In this document: positions 1-7,669 of the stretch, piece after piece
Layout of the letters: every line of letters starts with the position of its first letter
How positions within the stretch are numbered: the first letter of the stretch is position 1
Assembly (NCBI GenBank): GCA_964423085.1
Contig: CAYRDB010000003.1
Span: 1-37,259, forward strand
Origin: JAUWZS01 sp964423085
GTDB taxonomy: Archaea; Aenigmatarchaeota; Aenigmatarchaeia; CG10238-14; SCSR01
Direction of reading: 5' to 3'
DNA length: 37,259 nt
Program-made: the position numbers and the translations under genes
Notes under the pieces: model-generated
Told to the model about the DNA's origin: nothing
Database searches by the model: none
What the model saw: only the letters and a program-made list of their open reading frames with translations

Positions 1-1344
1 GTAGTTTTCAGGCCTTGGTCAGTTATGTCAATGGAGCTCATGTACGACCTGATGGAAAATGAGCTCCAGTCCAACGGGCACAGCCCGGCGTGGTTCCCGG
101 CTTTGATACCAGAGTCTAATTTTAAGAAAGAAAGCTCGCATGTGGAGGGATTCGCGGCAGAAGTCTTCTGGGTCAATGAAGCAGGCAGCGAGAACAAGAA
201 GCTGGAGGAGAGACTCGCGCTCAGACCGACAAGCGAGACTGCGATGTACAAGATGTACTCGATATGGGTTCGCAGCTGGAGGGACTTGCCTCTGAAGATA
301 TACCAGCGCTGCCCGGTTTGGAGGTACGAGGGGAAGGCGACAAGGCCGTTCATAAGAAGCAGGGAGTTCCACTGGATAGAGGCGCATGATGTTTTTGAAA
401 CAAGGGAAGAGGCGGAGAGGCAGGTTCTGCAGGATATGGAAACTACGGAGAAGGTTCTCCACGACCAGTACGCTGTGCCTTTCATTTTCTTCCAGAGGCC
501 TGAGCATGACAAGTTCCCTGGAGCAGTGCACACATATGCGGCCGACGCCCTGATGCCTGATGGGAAAGTATTGCAGCTTCCGTCCACTCATCTCCTTGGC
601 CAGAACTTTTCCAAGCCGTTCGAGATAAAGTTCACTGACAAGGAAGGTAAAGAAAGCTACGCATGGCAGACATGCTACGGCCCAGCGATATCCAGGATAT
701 TCGCTGCAGTCGTAAGCATGCACGGCGACGACAAAGGCTTGGTGATGCCGCCCGCAATAGCGCCGAAGCAAGTAGTCATAGTTCCCATATTCAACGACTC
801 GAACAAGGAGAGCGTGCTGAAGGAAGCGAACTCGCTGAAGAGCATGCTAAAAGATTTCCGCGTGGAATTGGACGGCAGGGAAGGGTGCACTGCCGGATGG
901 AAGTACAACCACTGGGAGATGAAGGGAGTGCCAGTTCGCATAGAGATAGGGCCGAGGGACATCGAGAAGGGGCAGTTTGTGATTGTAAGAAGGGACACTG
1001 GCGAAAAGAGCTTTGTCCAAATAAGCAAAGCCAAGACTGCTGTGAAATCGGCGCTGAAAAGCATACAGAAATCGCTGATAAAGAAGGTTGACAGGGAGCT
1101 GAAGAAAAACATCAGGCAGGCGGGAAGCATGGACAAGCTGAAAGACATTATCAGGGAGAAAGGCGGGCTTGTAAAGGTCCACTGGTGTGGAAGCGTAGAA
1201 TGTGCAGAGCTGATAAGGGCCGAGACAGACGGCGGGGTTATACGGGGGATGTCGCTTAAGGATAATGATTCTAAGACGGCTGGCAGGTGCATACAATGCA
1301 AAAAGGAAGCCGGACAGGTAGTGTACGTCGCAAAGCAGTATTGA
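1..1344 (+). CDS. proS: Prolyl-tRNA synthetase, 5'-truncated by window edge
   Basis: Charges tRNA-Pro with proline in the cytoplasm. The reading frame is open from base 1 (VVFRPWSV precedes the first Met at 25), so the N-terminus lies outside the window and the Met at 25 is internal. Class II synthetase signatures are visible: the motif 2 region RPFIRSREFHWIEAHDVFE and a motif 3-like stretch in CYGPAISRIFAAVVSMHGDD. The anticodon-binding domain follows, then a C-terminal domain with paired cysteines (HWCGSVEC and GRCIQCKK), the zinc site typical of archaeal/eukaryotic-type ProRS, and a terminal tyrosine as usual for that type. The next gene starts 83 nt downstream with its own TATA-like sequence, so co-transcription is not required. 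Identification is secure. Confidence 0.96.
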   Translation, partial: VVFRPWSVMSMELMYDLMENELQSNGHSPAWFPALIPESNFKKESSHVEGFAAEVFWVNEAGSENKKLEERLALRPTSETAMYKMYSIWVRSWRDLPLKIYQRCPVWRYEGKATRPFIRSREFHWIEAHDVFETREEAERQVLQDMETTEKVLHDQYAVPFIFFQRPEHDKFPGAVHTYAADALMPDGKVLQLPSTHLLGQNFSKPFEIKFTDKEGKESYAWQTCYGPAISRIFAAVVSMHGDDKGLVMPPAIAPKQVVIVPIFNDSNKESVLKEANSLKSMLKDFRVELDGREGCTAGWKYNHWEMKGVPVRIEIGPRDIEKGQFVIVRRDTGEKSFVQISKAKTAVKSALKSIQKSLIKKVDRELKKNIRQAGSMDKLKDIIREKGGLVKVHWCGSVECAELIRAETDGGVIRGMSLKDNDSKTAGRCIQCKKEAGQVVYVAKQY

Positions 1345-1427
1345 GGAAAACAAACATATTTAAAAGCAGGCACATAATTAATGTATCATCCAAATTCTAT
1401 CTGGTCCTGGATGAGAAAGTGATTTAA

Positions 1428-2066
1428 TTGGCAAAATTAGAACAACCCGACATAAGGAAAACCGGAACAACGACAATGGGAATAATATGCAAGGACGGTC
1501 TTATCCTGGCTGCCGAGAAAAAGGCAACAATGGGGTACTTGGTCGCCAGCAAGGACACTGAGAAAGTTTACGACATAAACGATTATATTGCAATGACAAT
1601 TGCGGGAGCAAGCGGCGACGCCCAGAGTCTGGTAAGGTACATGAAGGCCGAAGTAAAGCTTTTCGAGATACAGAACCAGAGGAAGATAACTGTCCGAGGA
1701 GCGGCCACGCTGCTGGCAAACATTCTCCAGAACGGTAGGTGGACTTACCAACCTTACATGGTTCAGTTGATAGTGGCTGGGTACAACGGAGGCGCTCACA
1801 TATACAGTCTAGACGCCATCGGTTCAATAGAGGAGGAAAGAAAGTTTTTCTCCACCGGCTCTGGATCTCCGATGGCGCTGGGAGTGTTGGAAGACAGTTT
1901 CACTGAGAACATGACAGTAGAAGAGGCTTCAAAGCTCGCGCAGCGCGCAATAAGGGCCGCAGTCGAAAGAGACATCGCATCCGGCGGAAATGCGATAGAC
2001 GTGATAGCGATAACAAAAGATGGGATAAAGAGAAACACATATCCTATGAGACCTAAGGAGAAGTGA
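1428..2066 (+). CDS. psmB: Proteasome beta subunit
   Basis: Catalytic subunit of the archaeal 20S proteasome, an N-terminal threonine protease. The protein is 212 aa. A 13-residue propeptide ends in KTG and precedes TTTMGI, so Thr14 should become the nucleophile after autocleavage. The AAEKKATMG segment carries the catalytic lysine region, and STGSGSP and SGGNAIDVIAI are typical beta-subunit blocks. The start codon is TTG, preceded by a GTGAT ribosome binding site five bases upstream, which fits an archaeal anti-SD. A TATA-like TTTAAA near 1360 could drive it. No alpha subunit is in the window. It is followed after 40 nt by aCPSF1, a possible transcriptional partner. Confidence 0.96.
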   Translation: MAKLEQPDIRKTGTTTMGIICKDGLILAAEKKATMGYLVASKDTEKVYDINDYIAMTIAGASGDAQSLVRYMKAEVKLFEIQNQRKITVRGAATLLANILQNGRWTYQPYMVQLIVAGYNGGAHIYSLDAIGSIEEERKFFSTGSGSPMALGVLEDSFTENMTVEEASKLAQRAIRAAVERDIASGGNAIDVIAITKDGIKRNTYPMRPKEK

Positions 2067-2106
2067 ACTGATTCGAATTGTAAAGCCTGTATTCTGAATT
2101 TATAAG

Positions 2107-3984
2107 TTGATTTTAATGGAAATATTGGACAAAGTTAGGAGCAGTTTGCCAAAGCAGGCGATAAGCAGGGTCGAACTCGAAGGTTCTGAAATAATAGTGT
2201 ACACAAAGAGCCAGGACTTTTTCCGTTCTCACGACTCCGAGATAAAGGAAATAGTGAGCACAATAAAGAAAAGGATAGAAGTCAGGCCTGAAGGCAACCT
2301 GACAATCGACCAGGACGCCGCAAAGAAAATGATAATGGATATTGTGCCGCAAGAAGCGAGCATAAAGGACATCTACTTCGAGCCCGAGAGGAGCATTGTA
2401 ATAATAGCCGCGGAAAAGCCTGGAATTGTCATAGGCAGGGGAGGGGAGACCTTCAGGAAGATAAGGTCGGAGACCATGTGGGTCCCGAGGATAGAAAGGG
2501 TTCCATCAATAAAGTCCGAAATAATAGAAGGTATAAGGAAGGTGATACACAAGGAAGTAAAGTTCAGGAAAAAGTTCCTTAACGACATAGGCACTAGCAT
2601 TTTTACGGAGAGAAAAACAAACCGCGACTGGATAAGGATAATACCGCTAGGCGGATTCAGGGAGGTCGGACGCTCTTGCTCGCTTATCGAGACTCCGAAA
2701 TCAAAAGTTATAATCGATTGTGGGGTGAGCATAGGCGGCACAGACCAGAACAGATATCCAATACTCCAGACGAAGGAATTCGATCCCAGCGAGCTTGACG
2801 CAATCATAGTCACGCACGCACACCTGGACCACTGCGGCATGGTTCCATACCTTTACGAATACGGGTACGAGGGGCCGTTTTACTGCACAACTCCGACAAT
2901 GGATCTTTTTGCAATGCTCTGTCTCGACTATATTGATGTCATGCAGAGGAACGGCGTAAAGCCTCCGTACACAGCCAAGAGCGTGAAGGAGGCTGTAAAG
3001 CACTCTATACCGCTCGAATACGGCGAGGTGTCGGATGTTGCTCCGGATGTGAGGCTGACATTCCAGAACGCAGGCCACATACTGGGCTCAGCGCTTGTGC
3101 ACCTGCATATAGGCGAGGGCATGCACAACATAGTATGGGCGTCAGACATGAAGTACGCGCGCACCACGCTTTTCGAGCCGGCGTTCACAAACTTCCAGAG
3201 GGTGGAGACGCTTGTCATGGAGTCCACGTACGGAGGGGAGGACTGCATTATGCCGCACAGGCAGGAAGTAGAGAGCCAGCTCATGGAAATTATAAACAAG
3301 ACCATGGCCAGGGGAGGGAGTGTTGTAATACCGACATTCTCTGTCGAGAGGTCCCAGGACGTAATGGCTATACTGGCGCAGAACGACTTTCAGTATCCAG
3401 TGTTCATAGACGGAATGATATGGGACGCCACCGGGATATTCACTGCTTATCCTGAATATATGTCAAGGAACATACAACGCGACATATTCAACAACCAGGA
3501 TCCGTTCGTGAACAAGATATTCAAGAGAATCGCATCCCAGTCTGAAAGGGAGAAATGCTGGGACGAGAAGCCTTCGGTCATACTTTCAACTTCTGGAATG
3601 TTGCTTGGAGGCCCTATCATGGAGCATCTTAAAGCGCTAGCTGAGGACCCGAAAAACACTCTTGTACTAGTGTCATACCAAGCAGAGGGAACTCTTGGAA
3701 GAAGGATACAGCGCGGCTGGAGGGAGTTGCCAATTTCAAGCGACAATGGAAAGACCAACACAATACCAATAAACATGGAGGTCTACACGCTTGAAGGTCT
3801 CTCCGGACACAGCGATAGGAACCAGCTTCTCAGCTTCATAAGCAGGCTGGGATCAAAACCCAGCAAGGTTCTGGTGTGCCACGGAGAGGTTAAAAGGTCC
3901 CTTGACCTGGCGAGAAGCATACACAGGATATTCAAGATAGAGACATGCGTGCCTAAGAACCTCGAAGGAATTAGGCTGAAATAG
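2107..3984 (+). CDS. fttA: aCPSF1/FttA, KH-domain beta-CASP ribonuclease
   Basis: Archaeal homologue of CPSF73. The family is known as the factor that cleaves nascent RNA and terminates transcription at U-rich tracts. The 625-aa length matches the family. N-terminal KH-type domains occupy about residues 1-165, with the GxxG loop GIVIGRGGE near 106-114. A metallo-beta-lactamase core follows with the zinc motif THAHLDHCG at 236-244. Then comes a beta-CASP region, ending in LSGHSDRNQL and the histidine block VLVCHGE. The start is TTG at 2107 or ATG at 2116; the second gives a standard MEILDKV start. The stop codon abuts the stop of the opposing filament operon with no bases between, so the two convergent transcripts must overlap. 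Confidence 0.95.
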   Translation: MILMEILDKVRSSLPKQAISRVELEGSEIIVYTKSQDFFRSHDSEIKEIVSTIKKRIEVRPEGNLTIDQDAAKKMIMDIVPQEASIKDIYFEPERSIVIIAAEKPGIVIGRGGETFRKIRSETMWVPRIERVPSIKSEIIEGIRKVIHKEVKFRKKFLNDIGTSIFTERKTNRDWIRIIPLGGFREVGRSCSLIETPKSKVIIDCGVSIGGTDQNRYPILQTKEFDPSELDAIIVTHAHLDHCGMVPYLYEYGYEGPFYCTTPTMDLFAMLCLDYIDVMQRNGVKPPYTAKSVKEAVKHSIPLEYGEVSDVAPDVRLTFQNAGHILGSALVHLHIGEGMHNIVWASDMKYARTTLFEPAFTNFQRVETLVMESTYGGEDCIMPHRQEVESQLMEIINKTMARGGSVVIPTFSVERSQDVMAILAQNDFQYPVFIDGMIWDATGIFTAYPEYMSRNIQRDIFNNQDPFVNKIFKRIASQSEREKCWDEKPSVILSTSGMLLGGPIMEHLKALAEDPKNTLVLVSYQAEGTLGRRIQRGWRELPISSDNGKTNTIPINMEVYTLEGLSGHSDRNQLLSFISRLGSKPSKVLVCHGEVKRSLDLARSIHRIFKIETCVPKNLEGIRLK

Positions 3985-5277
3985 CTAGTAAGGATATCCC
4001 AGTCCTAGGCTGAACTTGTATATTTCCATCATGTCCCTGCTTTCCACGTTTATGTAAGACGTGAGGTACCCCACATTAAGTCCGGATACTTCGCTTGTTT
4101 CCTCGTGGTTGGACGCCCATAATATCAGAGAAGTTGCCAACGCTCTTTCGTCGTCTTTCCAAACATCTAGGGTGGGCGCCCATGCTATTCTCGAGCCGGC
4201 AATCTGATCAACTATTGCGCTTGGGTACAGTGATTTTAAGAGAATTCTCGAATCGTCGCCGTTCACAGGCTCTATGTGAGGGCTCTTCCAAGTTCCTCCA
4301 GACATGAAAGAAAGAAATCCGTCAAAGACATAGTCGGGCCTGAAGGATGCCATCATTACAGTCTCGCCCTCGACATAGTTTAGAAAGAAGTTGTAGCCGC
4401 CTAGAGAAAATCCTCCCATCTCTTCTACCAGCTCATCTCTAGTCCCGTCGCCGTTTGTATCGAACCATACCGAGTCGTTGTCGCATATCCAGAATGTGTA
4501 GTTTACTCCCCTTAGTGCTATTGCGCCTCCTGACACTGGATTGTATGAGCAGCCGTCTATAGACTCTCCTGAGCGGTCTGTGATGAACGGCATCGGGATG
4601 TGGTAAAAGTATTTGTGAATCGAGTGAGTCACTTGTGAAGAGCTAGAAGGATTGTTGAAAATAGTCGAACTCATTTTATTGCTTGAGGAGCCAACCCACT
4701 TTAGACCGAAAGTGCCCGACTGCACTGAGTCAACTTGGCTTTCTACGTCAAAGTCCACGAATTCGACAATCCCGTTGCCGCTGGATATATATTCTGAGAT
4801 GAGCTGCGAATATGGAACCAGATTGACATAACCGTATATCACAAGCGCGTCCGAATTTGTTATACACGGACTCGGAGAATCCAGGTCCGCCTTGCAATAA
4901 GATATGTTGATGTTCCTTTCGTTCAGCTTAACTGAAGAGGCCCTCTCGTAGAGGTCGTGAATCACGGAATCGCTGCATACGCACGCGACTCTAACATCGG
5001 ACTTTATGGTACCGTCTGTCTCGCTCCAAAGTATCACATTCTCTTCTGGAAACAATATCGAGAAATATTCGTCAATCATGCTGTCGTCGAAAGCGTAGCT
5101 GTGCAAGTCCCCTGTTCTTTCCAGGAGCACGGTAGTGTCCCTAGCCTTCAGCACTGTATACGCGTCACCCCACTTGTTCTTGTAGTCTGTGTCCGGAAAG
5201 AATATGGCGAACGAGACGAAAAGAGTTATGACTACTGCCACCAGCTCGATTATGTTTATGACACCTTTGCTTTCCAT
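3985..5277 (-). CDS. Large pilin-like protein with calcium-loop motif
   Basis: Last gene of the filament operon, 430 aa. The N-terminus MESKG followed by VINIIELVAVVITLFVSFAIFF looks like a class III (prepilin) signal: short charged leader, Gly, then a hydrophobic helix containing Glu. The remainder is a large, probably extracellular domain with several cysteines. Residues 143-177 (DALVIYGYVNLVPYS to VEFVDFD) resemble a Rossmann-like alpha/beta unit such as those in GATase1-like domains, a weak assignment. Residues 273-282, DTNGDGTRDE, match a DxNxDGxxDE calcium-binding loop. It starts directly after the stop of the preceding pilin-like gene. A role as minor pilin or tip adhesin is inference from position and architecture; no specific family is recognised. 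Confidence 0.7.
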   Translation of the reverse strand: MESKGVINIIELVAVVITLFVSFAIFFPDTDYKNKWGDAYTVLKARDTTVLLERTGDLHSYAFDDSMIDEYFSILFPEENVILWSETDGTIKSDVRVACVCSDSVIHDLYERASSVKLNERNINISYCKADLDSPSPCITNSDALVIYGYVNLVPYSQLISEYISSGNGIVEFVDFDVESQVDSVQSGTFGLKWVGSSSNKMSSTIFNNPSSSSQVTHSIHKYFYHIPMPFITDRSGESIDGCSYNPVSGGAIALRGVNYTFWICDNDSVWFDTNGDGTRDELVEEMGGFSLGGYNFFLNYVEGETVMMASFRPDYVFDGFLSFMSGGTWKSPHIEPVNGDDSRILLKSLYPSAIVDQIAGSRIAWAPTLDVWKDDERALATSLILWASNHEETSEVSGLNVGYLTSYINVESRDMMEIYKFSLGLGYPY

Positions 5278-5802
5278 TTACCACACCTGCACTATTAGCT
5301 CCCCATACTCGAAACTTCCGTCAGCGTCCGAGTCGAACGCCACGAGCCTCTTTGTAGAGGCCACTGAAGCGCTTGTCACAGGAGTTCCGCAATCTATGAG
5401 GACCTCTCCTGTAGGCTTTTCAACCAGCATTATAGAAAAGTCGTTGTCCGCGCCTATCAGGGATTTTATTTTAGCATAGTTTGAACCGCTGCCGCACATT
5501 TGCTCGAGCTTTGTTATTTTGGAAAATGAAACCATATTAGTCTTGTTGTAGGACATGTCCAAAAGCCCGACTTTTTTCACTACGCTAGATGACAGGGTCT
5601 CCCAGTTCTCAGGATAGCCATAATCGTTTATGATGGCCTCGCTTATCCTGTAAGACTCCGACCTTATTATGGCTTGATTGACCTGAGCGGTATACGACGG
5701 GGTGACGTCCAAAATCCTCAATGAAAAGTATGACGCGAAAGCTATGAAGAGTATGAGCACTGTGAAGAATTCTACATTGAACTGCCCCTTAGCGGATATC
5801 AA
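5278..5802 (-). CDS. Pilin-like protein with EF-hand-like loop
   Basis: A 174-aa protein. I place the start at the TTG at 5802, whose TTGA overlaps the TGA of the upstream platform gene. The frame stays open further upstream, but that part is the shadow of the platform gene. From this start the protein reads MISAKG then QFNVEFFTVLILFIAFASYF, a textbook class III signal: Lys-Gly cleavage site, Gln at +1, Glu at +5, hydrophobic helix. The C-terminus has DSDADGSFEYGE (residues 157-168), which fits the 12-residue EF-hand loop with acidic residues at 1, 3, 5, Gly at 6 and Glu at 12. It is probably a structural or minor subunit of the filament. Processing would need a prepilin peptidase, which is not encoded in this window. 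Confidence 0.8.
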   Translation of the reverse strand: MISAKGQFNVEFFTVLILFIAFASYFSLRILDVTPSYTAQVNQAIIRSESYRISEAIINDYGYPENWETLSSSVVKKVGLLDMSYNKTNMVSFSKITKLEQMCGSGSNYAKIKSLIGADNDFSIMLVEKPTGEVLIDCGTPVTSASVASTKRLVAFDSDADGSFEYGELIVQVW

Positions 5803-6776
5803 ACTCCCAACACCCCGAAGTATACAAGGAAGTAGAACGCACCGAATGTTATTGCAACCAGTACTAGGCTGTGCTTTATACCGGCTGTAATTGAATTCTC
5901 GCCTATCTGACCAGCCACCAGCCCGGAGAACATCGACTGTATTATGCTCATGAAAAAGAACAGGGAGACGTAGTATGAGGCTATGGTGTCCGCCTGTATT
6001 GAGAAAATATATGCCGAAACCCAGTTGAAGAGCCCGCATACCGCGCAGTCCGCTGGGCCGAAGCAGCTCGCGCACGGATTGCTTATGCCTATTGAAGACA
6101 TTCCTCCCATGCTTCCTCCGGAGACCTCGAATATAGGTATCATCATGTTGTTTATCGCCACAACTATTCCTATGAATATGAAAGAGAGCGCGTACATCAG
6201 GACCACATACTGGTTTAGCATGCTCCTCCTTTCCTTTTCGGCATCCTCGAGTATGTTCGAGTTGTTCGACACTGTTTCCAAAGTGGATACTACATCTCCC
6301 CCTGAAAGGTGAGCTTCCCTTATTATCTTGACGCTGGTGTAAAGCCTCTTGCTTCGCTTTATCCTTTCGGCGAACTGGTCGAGAACCTTTTCGAGAGGTA
6401 TTCCCCAGGTGAGCTGGTTTGCCATTTTCTGCACTTCCTTAGACAGTTTGCCGTAGTCGAACTTGCTTATTATCACTATTGCCTTGTGCAGCGGCATGCC
6501 CGACCTAACCGACTCTATCATGTCCCTGAGGAAGACGGGGAACTTTTCCTCCATGTATTTCAGGTTTCTGAACTTTTCGTATATGAAAAGGAACTGAGGA
6601 ACCGAAACCATTAGCGTGGAGAGGAGTATGGCGTTTGCTGTGACTCCCATGTTTCCGCTCACAATTCCAAGAGTTACGAACAGCACTGAACATACTGAAG
6701 TGAGCAGAAGCACCTGCCTGTCCTTTCTCATCTTAGAGAAGGGGTTTGACTTTTTTGAAATTTTGTTAGTCATCAT
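5799..6776 (-). CDS. Type II secretion F-domain platform protein (TadC-like), second copy
   Basis: Inner-membrane platform component of a type IV filament/Tad-like system, 325 aa. Two N-terminal membrane segments (about residues 21-41 and 48-66) precede a cytoplasmic F domain (about 80-185), followed by a membrane helix at 188-212 and two C-terminal helices. It carries one F domain, unlike the double-domain ArlJ of archaella. The loop between the third and fourth helices contains NPCASCFGPADCAVCG, a C-x2-C-x5-C-x2-C pattern at residues 235-247, unusual for this family. The start ATG overlaps the stop of the preceding F-domain gene (ATGA). It should pair with the neighbouring 291-aa protein, as TadB pairs with TadC. 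Confidence 0.85.
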   Translation of the reverse strand: MMTNKISKKSNPFSKMRKDRQVLLLTSVCSVLFVTLGIVSGNMGVTANAILLSTLMVSVPQFLFIYEKFRNLKYMEEKFPVFLRDMIESVRSGMPLHKAIVIISKFDYGKLSKEVQKMANQLTWGIPLEKVLDQFAERIKRSKRLYTSVKIIREAHLSGGDVVSTLETVSNNSNILEDAEKERRSMLNQYVVLMYALSFIFIGIVVAINNMMIPIFEVSGGSMGGMSSIGISNPCASCFGPADCAVCGLFNWVSAYIFSIQADTIASYYVSLFFFMSIIQSMFSGLVAGQIGENSITAGIKHSLVLVAITFGAFYFLVYFGVLGV

Positions 6777-7648
6777 TCTCCACCTGGCGTTATCGACTTT
6801 ACCATCAAAATGAACAGTATGGATATCAAAGGCATGAACGCGAATATGAGTATGAACTGGAGCACTACCGTGTCGGACGTGTTGGCTGTGGATGATATTC
6901 CTGACATTATCGAAGTCAGTATTGTGAAGAATATTGTTCCAAGCACTATAGAAGTCAGGTACACCTCTATGTAGATTGTGAGTTGGTGGGCGAACTCGTA
7001 CAGCTTCCTTTTGTAGTCTCCGACCATGCCCACTGCAGTCTCCTTTAGGTACACGCTAAGGTCGCTTCCAGTCCTCATGGTTGAAAGCATTCCCCACAGC
7101 ATCTCCTTGAGCATCTTAGACGGAGACCTCTCGACAGCCTTCTCCAAAGCGGTGTTCACATCAAGTCCAAAAACGTCTATATCGTTCTGTATGAACTGTA
7201 TCTCCTCGGTCAGCTCCCCGTACTTGCTGAACTTTGCAAATATCTCGAATATCTTGTGTACAGGAAGCTTCGCGCTGGCTACTGTGGAAAGGTAAAGCGC
7301 CGCGAAAGGCAACTCGTTGTCTATCTTCTTCGCCCTCTCCCTTATCAATATCTTCGGGTAATTCATCATCAGCAAAAAGCATCCGACTGTCACCAATATG
7401 CTTAGAGTGAAGGATGTGACAAAGCTGAAAAGAAAGTTCTGGAACACGAAACCGAAAACGAACGAAAGTGCGGGAAACGATGAAAGGAAAACTATGAAGC
7501 ATGTCATTATTGAGATGCTTATGTACTCCTGGAGTGAGAGCTTTATCCTGGCCCGCTTGAGATCAGACTTGAGGCCGTCGAAGTAGAAAGCTACGCTGTC
7601 GCTAAACTGGCTGAACATTCTAAAAGATATCTTTGTATAAAATCCCAT
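6773..7648 (-). CDS. Type II secretion F-domain platform protein (TadB-like), first copy
   Basis: A 291-aa polytopic membrane protein. Two hydrophobic stretches lie near the N-terminus (ISIMTCFIVFLSSFPALSF and the FSFVTSFTLSILVTVGCFLL region). A cytoplasmic F domain follows, with ELPFAALYLSTVASAKLP and MLSTMRTGSDLSVYLKE resembling the conserved F-domain helices. Two C-terminal membrane helices complete it. It would form the membrane platform on which the ATPase acts. It lies 21 nt after the ATPase gene and overlaps the next platform gene by four bases, indicating translational coupling. Two single-domain platform genes are the arrangement seen in Tad and archaeal Epd-type systems. Confidence 0.87.
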   Translation of the reverse strand: MGFYTKISFRMFSQFSDSVAFYFDGLKSDLKRARIKLSLQEYISISIMTCFIVFLSSFPALSFVFGFVFQNFLFSFVTSFTLSILVTVGCFLLMMNYPKILIRERAKKIDNELPFAALYLSTVASAKLPVHKIFEIFAKFSKYGELTEEIQFIQNDIDVFGLDVNTALEKAVERSPSKMLKEMLWGMLSTMRTGSDLSVYLKETAVGMVGDYKRKLYEFAHQLTIYIEVYLTSIVLGTIFFTILTSIMSGISSTANTSDTVVLQFILIFAFMPLISILFILMVKSITPGGE

Positions 7649-7669
7649 TCAGACACCTGGCTCTGCGAA

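Noticed and set aside
5803..6075. A 265-aa version of the pilin-like protein starting at 6075
   Set aside because: The extra N-terminal 91 codons overlap the platform gene and have no protein-like pattern; the TTG at 5802 gives a proper class III signal peptide and a TTGA overlap.
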